From positions 372,001 to 436,000 of the forward strand of contig NZ_JAGGOJ010000010.1 in assembly GCF_018614575.1 (NCBI RefSeq): 64,000 nt of DNA, read 5' to 3'. The first letter of the stretch is position 1. The number at the start of each line of letters is the position of its first letter. The notes below the pieces were generated by a model, which worked only from the letters and a program-made list of their open reading frames with translations, was not told the DNA's origin and did no database searches. The DNA comes from Streptomyces sp. ISL-10 (GTDB taxonomy: Bacteria; Actinomycetota; Actinomycetes; Streptomycetales; Streptomycetaceae). Of this stretch, positions 1 to 8,079 are shown in pieces. A program made the position numbers and the translations under genes.

Positions 1-97
1 GCATGAGCATCTCGACCTCGGACACGTCGTCCGTGCGGCGCCGGTGGTCGGTCTGCGCGAAGGCGACGATGGCGACGTCCCTGGCGTACCGCGTCAC
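1..97 (-). CDS. Thiolase / lipid-transfer protein, N-terminal part only
   Basis: The window edge cuts this gene, leaving about 32 N-terminal residues. The GTG start overlaps the TGA of the DUF35 gene (GTGA), so the two are translationally coupled. The segment RDVAIVAFAQTDHRRR is the usual opening of SCP-x/thiolase-like acyl-CoA acetyltransferases (VAIVGFAQT-type). In actinobacteria such thiolases normally pair with a DUF35 OB-fold protein as a two-component enzyme of steroid or fatty-acid side-chain degradation, which fits the gene order here. The catalytic residues lie outside the window, so the enzyme type rests on the N-terminus and the partner gene. Confidence 0.7.
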   Translation of the reverse strand, partial: MTRYARDVAIVAFAQTDHRRRTDDVSEVEMLM

Positions 98-1140
98 AGC
101 AGCTCCTTGTACGTGTCGTAGTCGGCGTCGGGCTCGCCGGTCGGCCGGTAGTGGTCGGGGTGCAGCGTGCCGTCGCGCCACACCGGTTCGACGCGCAGAC
201 CCATGCGCACCTGGTCGTACGGGATGCCTGCGATGCGCCCGTGCAGCGCGAGGTCGGCGCCGTCGAGGGCGATGTGCGCATAGACGTAGGGCACCTCGAT
301 GGCGTCGTTCAGGGCGTTCCTGGCCTTGATGTTGACGATGCAGAACGTGGTCACGGTGCCGCTGGGCCCCACCTCGACCTGTTCCGCGGTCGCTACCCCG
401 CACGTGGGGCAGGCACCGCGGGGCGGGACGTAGACCTTCCGGCAGCGGGGGCAGCGTTCGCCGACGATCCGGCGCTCGGCGAGCGCGGCGAGGTGGGCGC
501 TCTGCGCGCGGCCGGGGGCGTAGGTGTAGTCGAGCCGGGCGGGGGTGACGATGGCCGTGACGGGGTCGTCGAAGGCGCCGCTGTGGGGGCGGGCGGTGGC
601 GGCGGCGGGGGCAGCGCGGCACGGCTCCGCGACGTGCCCCGCGCCGTACTCCGCATCGTTCTCCGCATCGTTCTCCGTGTCGCACAGCTCGAAGCAGGCG
701 ATGTCCGTGATGGCGCCGGTGCGCTGCGCGGCCCATCGGACGCGCACCCGCACACCCGTGCGTACGGCATCGGGGCCGGGTGCGTCGAGGACGTGCAGCA
801 GAGCGGTGTCGGCGCCGTCGAGGCGGACGAGCACCCAGGCGAAGGGGGTGGTCAGCGGCTGGCCACGGCGCGGGACCGGGTTCCAGGCCCAGGTGATGAC
901 CGTGCCGGTGGTGCCGACCTCGACCAGGCTGCTCAACTCCTCGGCGGTGACGGGGTCGTATTCGACGGGCGGCACGAGCACCTTGCCGTCGCCGGTGCGT
1001 ACGCCGAGGACGGCCTTCTCGCGCAGCCCGGTGAGGAAGGCGCTCTGCACGGGCCCGAGGGAGCGGGTGAAGGGGAACTCGACGACCATCGGCGCGCTGA
1101 GCGCCTCCGTCGCGGGGCCGGGTCCGGGTCGGGGTGTCAT
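94..1140 (-). CDS. Tandem DUF35 OB-fold protein with zinc ribbon
   Basis: This 348-aa protein has two DUF35-type OB-fold modules, about residues 20-150 and 205-335. The second begins with a rubredoxin-like zinc ribbon (ERCPRCRKVYVPP then CPTCG); the first has the same VPP turn but no cysteines. The linker (about 155-195) is acidic and repetitive, including ENDAENDAEYGAG. DUF35 proteins of about 130 aa bind thiolases or hydratases and seem to help handle acyl-CoA. A double-length form paired with a thiolase is known in actinobacterial steroid and fatty-acid clusters. It overlaps the thiolase by GTGA and lies 33 bp downstream of the enoyl-CoA hydratase on the same strand, so the three probably form one operon. 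Confidence 0.85.
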   Translation of the reverse strand: MTPRPGPGPATEALSAPMVVEFPFTRSLGPVQSAFLTGLREKAVLGVRTGDGKVLVPPVEYDPVTAEELSSLVEVGTTGTVITWAWNPVPRRGQPLTTPFAWVLVRLDGADTALLHVLDAPGPDAVRTGVRVRVRWAAQRTGAITDIACFELCDTENDAENDAEYGAGHVAEPCRAAPAAATARPHSGAFDDPVTAIVTPARLDYTYAPGRAQSAHLAALAERRIVGERCPRCRKVYVPPRGACPTCGVATAEQVEVGPSGTVTTFCIVNIKARNALNDAIEVPYVYAHIALDGADLALHGRIAGIPYDQVRMGLRVEPVWRDGTLHPDHYRPTGEPDADYDTYKELL

Positions 1141-1173
1141 TGGGCGGCGCTCCGTTCTGCGCGACGGACGGGG

Positions 1174-1983
1174 TCAGGCCCGGCGGTAGACCGGCGGGCG
1201 TTTCTCGGCGAAGGCGCGGGCGCCTTCCTTGGCGTCAGCCGTGTCGAAGAGGGGCCAGCCCCGCTTCAGTTCGGCGGCCAGTCCCTCCGCTTCGGCCATG
1301 CCGGCCGTGGCGTACACGGATGCCTTGACGGCCTCCACGGCCAGCGGGCCGCAGGCGTTGATCCGTTCCGCGATGCCGAGTGCCGTCTCCAGCGCGGTGC
1401 CGTCCGGGACGACACGGCCGACGAGCCCGATCCGGAACGCCTCGTCGGCGCTGTACGGGCGGCCCGTGAGCAGCATCTCCAGGGCGTGGGTGTGCGGGAT
1501 CTGGCGCGGCAGCCGTACGGTCGAGCCGCCGATCGGGAACAGTCCGCGGCGGACCTCGAAGAGTCCGAACGTCGCGCCTTCGCCCGCGATGCGGATGTCG
1601 GTGCCCTGCAGGATCTCCGTGCCGCCCGCCACGCAGTGGCCCTCGACGGCTGCAATCACCGGTTTACGGGGCCGGTGATGGCGGAGCATCGCCTTCCAGT
1701 GCAGATCGGGGTCGGCTTCCATCCGGTCCCGGTACTGCTGCCCCGCCATACCCCGGCCCGAGAGCGCTTTGAGGTCCATGCCGGAGCAGAAACTGCCGCC
1801 GGCGCCGGTGAGGACGACGGAGCGCACGGTGTCGTCCTCGTCCGCCTCCAGCCAGCCGTCGTACAGGCCGACGAGCATGGCCATGGACAGGGCGTTCTTC
1901 GCCTCGGGTCTGTTGAGGGTGAGCACGAGTGTGGCGCCTTCGCGCCGCACGGTGAGGTGTTCGGTACCGCCGTCTCGTCCCAT
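1174..1983 (-). CDS. Enoyl-CoA hydratase/isomerase family protein
   Basis: This 269-aa crotonase-fold protein has the normal family length. NRPEAKNALS near residue 25 is the usual N-terminal strand/helix. CSGMDLKAL and VAGGTEI form the oxyanion-hole regions, and FGLFEVRRGLFP is the typical region behind the active site. It likely hydrates 2-enoyl-CoA intermediates. The ATG was chosen because GGGAGG lies just upstream; the open frame continues further but is non-coding in character. The gene probably heads an operon with the DUF35 protein and the thiolase. A KstR-like box and a second palindrome lie in the 187-bp divergent gap shared with the acyl-CoA synthetase. The exact substrate cannot be read from the sequence. 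Confidence 0.88.
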   Translation of the reverse strand: MGRDGGTEHLTVRREGATLVLTLNRPEAKNALSMAMLVGLYDGWLEADEDDTVRSVVLTGAGGSFCSGMDLKALSGRGMAGQQYRDRMEADPDLHWKAMLRHHRPRKPVIAAVEGHCVAGGTEILQGTDIRIAGEGATFGLFEVRRGLFPIGGSTVRLPRQIPHTHALEMLLTGRPYSADEAFRIGLVGRVVPDGTALETALGIAERINACGPLAVEAVKASVYATAGMAEAEGLAAELKRGWPLFDTADAKEGARAFAEKRPPVYRRA

Positions 1984-2007
1984 GCGCGGACCTCCCGTCC
2001 GGTGACC

Positions 2008-2021
2008 TGGAACAGGTTGCA
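2008..2021. promoter_or_regulatory. KstR-type operator-like box
   Basis: TGGAACAGGTTGCA fits TnnAACnnGTTnnA, the binding consensus known for the TetR-family regulator KstR of steroid and lipid catabolism. It lies 25 bp upstream of the enoyl-CoA hydratase start, in the divergent gap. A second match lies before the acyl-CoA dehydrogenase at 31974-31987. The match to the motif is direct; binding is inferred. Confidence 0.45.
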
Positions 2022-2048
2022 GCAGGCCGGGTGCCAGTTCAAGAGTTT

Positions 2049-2065
2049 TCTGACAACCAGTCAGA
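2049..2065. promoter_or_regulatory. Operator-like inverted repeat
   Basis: TCTGAC-AACCA-GTCAGA is a perfect 6-bp inverted repeat with a 5-bp spacer, in the divergent gap between the enoyl-CoA hydratase and the acyl-CoA synthetase. Size and placement fit a TetR-family operator controlling both directions. No regulator gene is adjacent. Confidence 0.4.
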
Positions 2066-2170
2066 TTTCTTCGGCGGCGGGCCTTCCCCCTTGTGCCGCC
2101 CGGCGCTCTAATGACGGCCGGGCCGTGGTTCGCCGATGACAGGCCGTGTTCGCCGATGACAGGAGGAGCG

Positions 2171-3877
2171 GTGGAGTACAACCTTGCCGATCTGTTCGAA
2201 TCGGTAGTCGACGCGGTCCCGGACCGCGAGGCGCTGGTGTACATCGACCACCCGGGCACGGGCGCCGAGCGTCGCCTCACCTACGCCGGGCTCGACGCGG
2301 CGGCCAACCGCATCGCCCACCACCTGCTGGACGCGGGCCTCCGGCCCGGCGAGCACCTGGGCCTGCATCTGTACAACGGCGTGGAATATCTGCAGACCGT
2401 CCTCGGCTGCCTCAAGGCACGCATCGTGCCGGTGAACGTCAACTACCGTTATGTGGAAGAGGAACTGGTCTACCTCTACCGCGACGCCGATCTGGCGGCG
2501 CTCGTCTTCGACGCCGAGTTCGACCAGCGGGTCGCCGGCGCCCTGCCCCGTGCTGACCGGCTCCGCCATCTCCTGCGGGTCGGCACGCCGCCCGACGGCG
2601 CGCCACTCGACGGCACGTCCCTTGTCGGCGCGGTGGCCTTCGCCGAAGCCGAGGCCGAGGCGTCGCCCGGCCGCGGGTTCGCGCAGCGCTCGGGGGACGA
2701 CCAGTTCATCATCTATACGGGCGGGACGACCGGCATGCCCAAGGGGGTGATGTGGCGTCAGGAGGACCTCTTCTTCTCGGGTCTCGGGGGCGGGGCGCCC
2801 ACCGGGGAGCCGGTGTCGTCGCCCGAGGAACTGGCCCAGCGGGTCGCCGCCGGCGGCGACGGCATCACGTTTTTTCCCACTCCCCCGCTGATGCACGGCA
2901 CATCGACCCTCACCGCGTTCATCGGGTTCAACTTCGGCCAACGGGTCGTCCTGCACCGCAAATTCGTGCCGTCCGAGGTGCTGCGAACCATCGAGCGGGA
3001 GAAGGTGACCAGCGTGTCCCTCGTCGGCGACGCGATGCTGCGGCCGCTGATCGACGCGCTCAGCGGTCCGCTCAAGGGCTGCGACCTGTCGTCGCTGTTC
3101 AGCGTCTCCAGTTCGGGCGCGATCATGTCGGAGACGGTGCGCGCCCAGTTCGCCGCGCTCGCCCCGAACGTACTGCTGCTGAACAACTTCGGCTCGTCCG
3201 AGTCCGGTTTCAACGGGACGGCGACCGACGACTCGGGACCGGACAACGGCTTCCGGCTCAGGGTCAACTCCCGTACGGCGGTGGTGGACCCGGCCACGTA
3301 CGAGCCGGTGAAGCCGGGCGAGCCGGGCCGTATCGCGCAGCGCGGTCATGTCCCGCTGGGCTACTACAACGACCCACGGAAGACGGCGGAGACGTTCTTC
3401 CGGCGCGGGGGCGAGCGGTGGGTGCTGCTCGGTGACATGGCGACGGTCGACGACAGCGGCATCGTCACGGTCCTCGGCCGCGGATCCCAGTGCATCAACA
3501 CGGGTGGCGAGAAGGTGTACCCGGAGGAGGTCGAGCAGGCCCTGAAGTCCCATCCCGACGTGTACGACGCGCTGGTCGCGGGTGTGCCGGACGGGACATG
3601 GGGCAACCGGGTCGCGGCGGTGGTGCAGCCACGCGCGGGAGCCGCCGCGCCGACTCTAAAGGATCTGCGGTCGCACTGCCGCGGCCGTCTCGCGGGCTAC
3701 AAGATCCCCCGCCGACTGGTGATCACCGCGGAGATCCGGCGGTCGCCCAGCGGCAAGGCGGACTACCGCTGGGCGCGAGCGGTGGCGTCGGATCCGGGCC
3801 CGGATCCGGCTGCGGATGTGGATGCGGATGCGGATGCCGGTCGCGGTCCGCGTCCGGAGCCGGCGCCCCGGGACTGA
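2171..3877 (+). CDS. Acyl-CoA synthetase (FadD-like AMP-binding enzyme)
   Basis: This 568-aa ANL-superfamily ligase activates a carboxylic acid with ATP and CoA. The phosphate-binding loop YTGGTTGMPKG sits near residue 185. The later motifs are a GSSESG adenylate region, VLLGDMATVDDSG with the ATP-binding aspartate, NTGGEKVYPEEVE at the hinge, and SGKADYRW with the catalytic lysine near the C-terminus. GTG at 2171 was chosen because AGGAGG stands just upstream; the longer frame would add 26 residues without a ribosome-binding site. After the enzyme domain there is an unusual acidic low-complexity tail of about 30 residues (Asp-Ala repeats, then Pro-Glu). It is divergent from the enoyl-CoA hydratase and probably supplies acyl-CoA to that pathway. 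Chain-length preference is unknown. Confidence 0.9.
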   Translation: MEYNLADLFESVVDAVPDREALVYIDHPGTGAERRLTYAGLDAAANRIAHHLLDAGLRPGEHLGLHLYNGVEYLQTVLGCLKARIVPVNVNYRYVEEELVYLYRDADLAALVFDAEFDQRVAGALPRADRLRHLLRVGTPPDGAPLDGTSLVGAVAFAEAEAEASPGRGFAQRSGDDQFIIYTGGTTGMPKGVMWRQEDLFFSGLGGGAPTGEPVSSPEELAQRVAAGGDGITFFPTPPLMHGTSTLTAFIGFNFGQRVVLHRKFVPSEVLRTIEREKVTSVSLVGDAMLRPLIDALSGPLKGCDLSSLFSVSSSGAIMSETVRAQFAALAPNVLLLNNFGSSESGFNGTATDDSGPDNGFRLRVNSRTAVVDPATYEPVKPGEPGRIAQRGHVPLGYYNDPRKTAETFFRRGGERWVLLGDMATVDDSGIVTVLGRGSQCINTGGEKVYPEEVEQALKSHPDVYDALVAGVPDGTWGNRVAAVVQPRAGAAAPTLKDLRSHCRGRLAGYKIPRRLVITAEIRRSPSGKADYRWARAVASDPGPDPAADVDADADAGRGPRPEPAPRD

Positions 3878-4254
3878 GCGGCCGCCCGTCCACCGGCCCG
3901 CCGGGGCTGGGTCCGGAAGGCGCGGACCGACGGCAGGCCCGCGTCAGGGCGGTCGTGTGCAGGGAGTCGAGGCGGCGCTCCTGGCGAACGTGCGCGGCGG
4001 CCGCGACGAGCCGGCCGTCGCACGACGGCACCCGCCCCGACGCCGCGGAGCCGGCGAGTTGCACGGGTTCCCTTCCCGGATCGACAGATCACACGGGTCA
4101 CGCGGACCACACGGGCCGATCGTACGAAGGGCGGCGAGGCAGGCCGAAAGCGGCGGGGCGGGCCGACGCGTGGCCCCGGCCGGTCCAGGCAGGCCAGCGG
4201 CCCGAAGGCGGCGGGGCGGGGGCACCGGCTGACGCGAAGCCCCCGGCACCGCGC
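3878..4254. other. Intergenic, no gene seen
   Basis: This 377-bp gap lies between two convergent genes. It is G+C-rich, and the open frames have no family resemblance. No clear terminator hairpin was found. Confidence 0.5.
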
Positions 4255-4788
4255 TCAGTCGTCGGCGACGCTGTCGAGGATCTGCTCGCCGTTGAAGATG
4301 CCGAGCCGCTCGCGGTACAGCTCCAGCGGCACGCCGTTCGGATCGTGGAGGTACAAGCTCTCCTCGACCCCCCGGTCGGGCCCGACGTACTCCACTCCCG
4401 CCTCGTCGAGCTTCTTGCGCGCGGCCGTGTAGTGCGGTGCGTCCACCGACAGGGCCATGTGCTGCACGCCACCGATCGTCTCCGTGGCGGGCGGGTGTTC
4501 GTGACCGGGGAAGTCGAAGAACCCCAGCAGGTTGTTGTTGCCGATGTCGAAGAAGAAGTGGGTCGAGCCGCGGTAGTCACGGTTCTCCACGATCTCCACG
4601 AGCGGGAAGCCCAGGAACCCCTGGTAGAAGCGGATGGTCTCCTCGACGTCACGGCAGATGAACGCCACATGGTGGATACCGCGGGTAGTCGTCGCGGGCC
4701 GGTCGCCCGGTGGCCGCAGATAGCGCTGCCGCAGTTCCTCGCGGCGGGCGCGGACGGCCTCTAGCGCGGCTCCCTCTGGCTGAGGCAT
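4255..4788 (-). CDS. VOC-family (glyoxalase/dioxygenase fold) protein
   Basis: This 177-aa protein has two beta-alpha-beta-beta-beta modules of the vicinal oxygen chelate fold, after a basic N-terminal helix. The first begins GIHHVAFICRDVEET (about residue 37) and the second GGVQHMALSVDAP (about 107). The metal-ligand type residues are the His in each opening strand and the Glu in VPLELYRERLG. The family includes glyoxalase I, dioxygenases and methylmalonyl-CoA epimerase; this sequence is not clearly any of them. AAGGAG lies eight bases before the ATG. The gene stands alone between convergent acyl-CoA synthetase and a hydrolase remnant, inside an acyl-CoA/aromatic catabolism region, so a role there is plausible but unproven. 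Confidence 0.8.
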   Translation of the reverse strand: MPQPEGAALEAVRARREELRQRYLRPPGDRPATTTRGIHHVAFICRDVEETIRFYQGFLGFPLVEIVENRDYRGSTHFFFDIGNNNLLGFFDFPGHEHPPATETIGGVQHMALSVDAPHYTAARKKLDEAGVEYVGPDRGVEESLYLHDPNGVPLELYRERLGIFNGEQILDSVADD

Positions 4789-4964
4789 CGCGGACTCCTT
4801 CACCTCGGGGTGTTTGCGCAATTCAACTTCTCTTCGCCATGTTCCCCGGATCCTGGCCGAGTACCGCGTCGCGTGCGACCGGCGCCGCCGCAATGGGTCC
4901 GTACGTACCAACCGGTCACGCACCGGTGCGGTGCGTGAGCGGTACGTCCCCGGCGCCGCGTCCG

Positions 4965-5315
4965 TCAGACGCCGAAGGCCTTCAGCAGGGCCAGAAACTC
5001 CTCCGGCCTGGTCTCGTGCACAAGGTGCCCCGCGTCGACGGTGACCAGGCGTGCGCCCGGGATCCGCGCGGCCAGCGCGGCGAGCCGGTCCTGGGGGACA
5101 CTGCTCGCCGGCCCGCCGGCGATCACCAGGGTCGGGGCCTTGATCGACTCCAGGCGGCCCCACCAGGCCGGATCGGGCTCGTTGAGCTCGGCGTCCGTGG
5201 CGGGTACGAGCGGCCAGTCGAAGTCCAGCGGTCCGTCGGGGCGGACGGCCGATTGCCGCGGCGGGTCGAGGGGCCAGTCGCCGCGGGCGGCCGCAACGGG
5301 TACGCCCCAGCGCAC
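4965..5315 (-). pseudogene. Truncated alpha/beta hydrolase (C-terminal half)
   Basis: The 116 readable residues match only the C-terminal half of an alpha/beta hydrolase. APTLVIAGGPASSV is the strand carrying the acidic residue region, and DAGHLVHETRPEEF holds the catalytic histidine. The N-terminal half, with the nucleophile elbow G-x-S-x-G, is missing in all frames. Upstream sequence is instead the paaK promoter region with a palindromic operator. The fragment probably remains after a deletion that removed the 5' part of the gene. A possible GTG start exists at 5315, but a stable enzyme is unlikely. Confidence 0.75.
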
Positions 5316-5399
5316 CGTGCCGTTCCGCGTGCTTCCGCACAGGTCCGTGCACGTGCCTTGACGTCGGCGGCGACGGCTGGATTACTGATCCGGAGCAGC

Positions 5400-5419
5400 A
5401 CGACCGAATGATCGGTCGT
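5400..5419. promoter_or_regulatory. Palindromic operator before paaK
   Basis: ACGACCGA-ATGA-TCGGTCGT is a perfect 8-bp inverted repeat with a 4-bp spacer, 25 bp before the paaK start. A TTGACG hexamer lies at 5358-5363, so the palindrome would overlap the start of transcription. The form is typical of TetR-family repressors such as PaaR, which control phenylacetate genes; the regulator itself is not in the window. Confidence 0.55.
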
Positions 5420-5444
5420 CCGGTTTGGGACGGGAGTACGGCGA

Positions 5445-6740
5445 ATGACGGACCTTCTGGACGCGGCGGAGCGGCTCGGGCGGGGCGAGCTCGAGGCACT
5501 CCAGTTGGAGCGGCTGAGGGCGACCCTGCGCCACGCGTACGAGAACGTCCCTTTCTACCGCGAGTCCTTCGACAAGGCGGGCCTGCGTCCCGACGACTGC
5601 CGTGGGCTCGCCGATCTCGCCCGCTTCCCGTTCACCGCCAAGTCGGACCTGCGGGACAACTACCCGTTCGGGATGTTCGCCGTCGAGCACTCGCAGGTGC
5701 GCCGAATCCACGCCTCCAGCGGGACCACGGGCCGGCCCACCGTCGTCGGGTACACAGAGCGGGACCTGGACAACTGGGCCGACGTGGTGGCCCGTTCGAT
5801 CCGCGCGGCCGGCGGCCGCCCTGGGCACAAAGTCCATGTGGCGTACGGGTACGGCCTGTTCACCGGCGGCCTGGGCGCGCACTACGGCGCCGAGCGGCTC
5901 GGCTGTACGGTCATCCCCGCGTCGGGCGGGATGACGGCGCGGCAGGTGCAGCTGATCCAGGACTTCCGGCCCGAGATCATCATGGTCACGCCCTCGTACA
6001 TGCTCACTCTCCTCGACGAGTTCGAGCGGCAGGGCCTCGACCCCCGCGCCACCTCGCTCAAGGTCGGCATTTTCGGCGCCGAGCCCTGGACGGAGGAGAT
6101 GCGCCGGGAGATCGAGCAGCGGTTCGCCATCGATGCCGTCGACATATACGGGCTGTCGGAGGTGATGGGACCCGGCGTGGCGCAGGAGTGCGTGGAGACC
6201 AAGGACGGCCTGCACATCTGGGAGGACCACTTCTACCCCGAAGTCGTCGACCCCTTCACCGGCGAGGTGCTGCCGGACGGCGAGCAGGGCGAGTTGGTCT
6301 TCACCTCGCTGACCAAGGAGGCCATGCCGGTCGTCCGCTACCGCACCCGCGACCTGACCCGGCTGCTGCCGGGCACGGCGAGGGTCTTCCGCCGTATGGA
6401 GAAGGTGACCGGACGCAGCGACGACATGGTGATCCTGCGCGGGGTGAACCTCTTCCCCACGCAGATCGAGGAGATCGTGCTGCGCACGGCCCATGTCGCT
6501 CCCCACTTCCAGCTCAGGCTGACCCGCGAGGGGCGCCTGGACGCCCTTACCGTCCGGGCCGAGGCACGCGCCGAGGCGACCGCGGAGCAGCGTACGGCCG
6601 CCGAGCGGTCGATCGCGGCGGCGGTGAAGGACGGGATCGGGGTCTCGGTCATGGTCGAGGTCGTGGACCCGGAGACGCTGGAGCGCTCGGTGGGCAAGAT
6701 CAAGCGGATCGTGGATCTGCGGGACGCACGGGAGGTCTAG
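5445..6740 (+). CDS. paaK: Phenylacetate-CoA ligase
   Basis: This 431-aa protein has the usual PaaK length and all main motifs. It converts phenylacetate, ATP and CoA into phenylacetyl-CoA in the cytoplasm, the first step of the paa pathway. The N-terminus (YENVPFYRESFDKAGLRPDD) is diagnostic for the family. The ATP-binding loop is SSGTTGRPTVVGYT (about residue 88). IYGLSEVMGPGVAQEC follows near 242, then the hinge region GRSDDMVILRGVNLFPTQIE, and SVGKIKRI near the end provides the catalytic lysine. No other paa genes lie alongside, so ring-oxidation genes must be elsewhere. The perfect palindrome just upstream suggests repression relieved by an aromatic CoA-ester. Confidence 0.95.
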   Translation: MTDLLDAAERLGRGELEALQLERLRATLRHAYENVPFYRESFDKAGLRPDDCRGLADLARFPFTAKSDLRDNYPFGMFAVEHSQVRRIHASSGTTGRPTVVGYTERDLDNWADVVARSIRAAGGRPGHKVHVAYGYGLFTGGLGAHYGAERLGCTVIPASGGMTARQVQLIQDFRPEIIMVTPSYMLTLLDEFERQGLDPRATSLKVGIFGAEPWTEEMRREIEQRFAIDAVDIYGLSEVMGPGVAQECVETKDGLHIWEDHFYPEVVDPFTGEVLPDGEQGELVFTSLTKEAMPVVRYRTRDLTRLLPGTARVFRRMEKVTGRSDDMVILRGVNLFPTQIEEIVLRTAHVAPHFQLRLTREGRLDALTVRAEARAEATAEQRTAAERSIAAAVKDGIGVSVMVEVVDPETLERSVGKIKRIVDLRDAREV

Positions 6741-6857
6741 CCTCGGCGGTCCGGCGCGGCGGGGATCGAGACGTCGCGAGAATTGGCAGGTCACTGGCGT
6801 ATGACACGGGGGCCGAGCCCTGCCCGCGACCAGCCACGGAAGACGGCACATGGAAGA

Positions 6858-6882
6858 GGCCCGCCCCACGAGGGCGGGCCTT
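6858..6882. terminator. Hairpin downstream of paaK
   Basis: AGGCCCGCCC and GGGCGGGCCT form a perfect 10-bp stem around a CACGA loop, about 120 bp after paaK. No strong T-run follows, so it could be a weak terminator or an mRNA-stabilising hairpin. Confidence 0.5.
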
Positions 6883-7831
6883 GATCGCAGACCTGCACCG
6901 GGCAAGAGACCCGGTTCAGCGTGCAGGCGGCACAGGAGTCATCCGACGGCCCAAGGGGTTGGCGGAGCCACAGCCTGGCCCGGACGTACGAGCGCCCGCC
7001 GCGGTGGAGATACGGCGGGCGTCTCGCGTGCAGCCGTCCACGGGGACGCTGCCGGTCCTGCGGGGATACACCTGGGGGGCTCGTCCGCGCGCAGGCGACG
7101 CCTTCTGCCGATGGGTGGGAGGGCCGTCGGCGCCGTGCATTGAGTCTCCCACCAGCTGGCCGGATTGCACCCGGTTGGTTGTGGCGAAAATGCGCCTGCC
7201 ACTCACCTTGTCGAGCCGTCAGTCCGGCGCGCGCCAGCTCGGAAGATCTGCGCCGCCGGGTCGCCGCCGGGGGATCTACAGATGACCGAGCGGACGGCGC
7301 CGGCCGGCACGATGCTCACCTGTGCTTCCGTCTGTCCGACGTACGCGGACTCGCGCGCTGCGGTCGATGAGGAGGAACCCGGGACCCGCCCTTGACGGCG
7401 ACGGACGCGTTGGGGATATTGCGCAGCACGCTCTGCTCGGCTCTCGGGTCGGGCACCAGGTTTTCGTTCTGGGTGAGGTTCGCGGTGCGCCAGTTGAGCT
7501 TGCCCATCGGGCCAGTCCTCGCGCAGGGGCCGGAGTTGGCCCCGGGGCTTCGGCGGGCCCCCCACAAGGCACTGACACTGCTGAGTGGTTCAGGCGTGCC
7601 ACTGGCCGCGAAGGACCGCGCTGGAGCCGATGCGCGGCCCGTTCGCACGCCGGCCGCCAGGGTCGTGCGGAGTGCGCCGGGTCTGATAGGCGCCGTCCTC
7701 CAGCCCGGACGAGCCTTCGCGCCTCGGCTGCTCCAGCACTGTCACTGACGGTGGCGTTGTCAGTGCAGCACGAGACACTGGGCGGAGGCCTGCTGTCTGC
7801 GTCGTGTGAGCCGGCCTTGCGCTGCATCATC
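6883..7831. other. Non-coding stretch of about 950 bp
   Basis: I find no recognisable gene in either strand. Near 6891-6926 there is a compound hairpin: an outer 6-bp stem (CCTGCA/TGCAGG) encloses a CCGGG/CCCGG stem. The rest gives only short frames without family resemblance. Being next to an IS630 remnant suggests this is decayed or inserted DNA. Confidence 0.4.
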
Positions 7832-8038
7832 CATCGGCAGCACTGGCTGGGACCGGTCCAGGGCCTGGATCCACGCGACACCTCCGCGATCGAAATGGCC
7901 CTCGGCACACTCGAGCACGATCCGCGACGGCAAGGCCAGCGCCTGAGCCGTCGAACGCCGACGCACGCAAGCTCAAGCACAACCCGCTGTACATCAGTCA
8001 GCGACAACGGGCGGGATCTTCGGTCCCGGTCGGCTCAC
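7832..8038 (-). pseudogene. IS630-family transposase remnant
   Basis: Reading from a GTG at 8038, the sequence gives VSRPGPKIPPVV, a typical IS630 N-terminus. After a frame change it gives SLTDVQRVVLE, after another RRSTAQALALPSRIV. It then jumps directly to IQALDRSQPVLPM, which normally lies much further along, near the DDE catalytic core. At least two frameshifts and a large internal deletion have therefore destroyed the gene. No terminal repeats can be identified. Confidence 0.75.
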
Positions 8039-8079
8039 ACTGAACCAACGGCGAATCTCTGATGCGGGTCTCCAGGGGA

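Noticed and set aside
6858..6882. Classic Rho-independent terminator
   Set aside because: The stem is perfect, but only a CTTGAT tail follows instead of a T-run, so it is listed with modest confidence.
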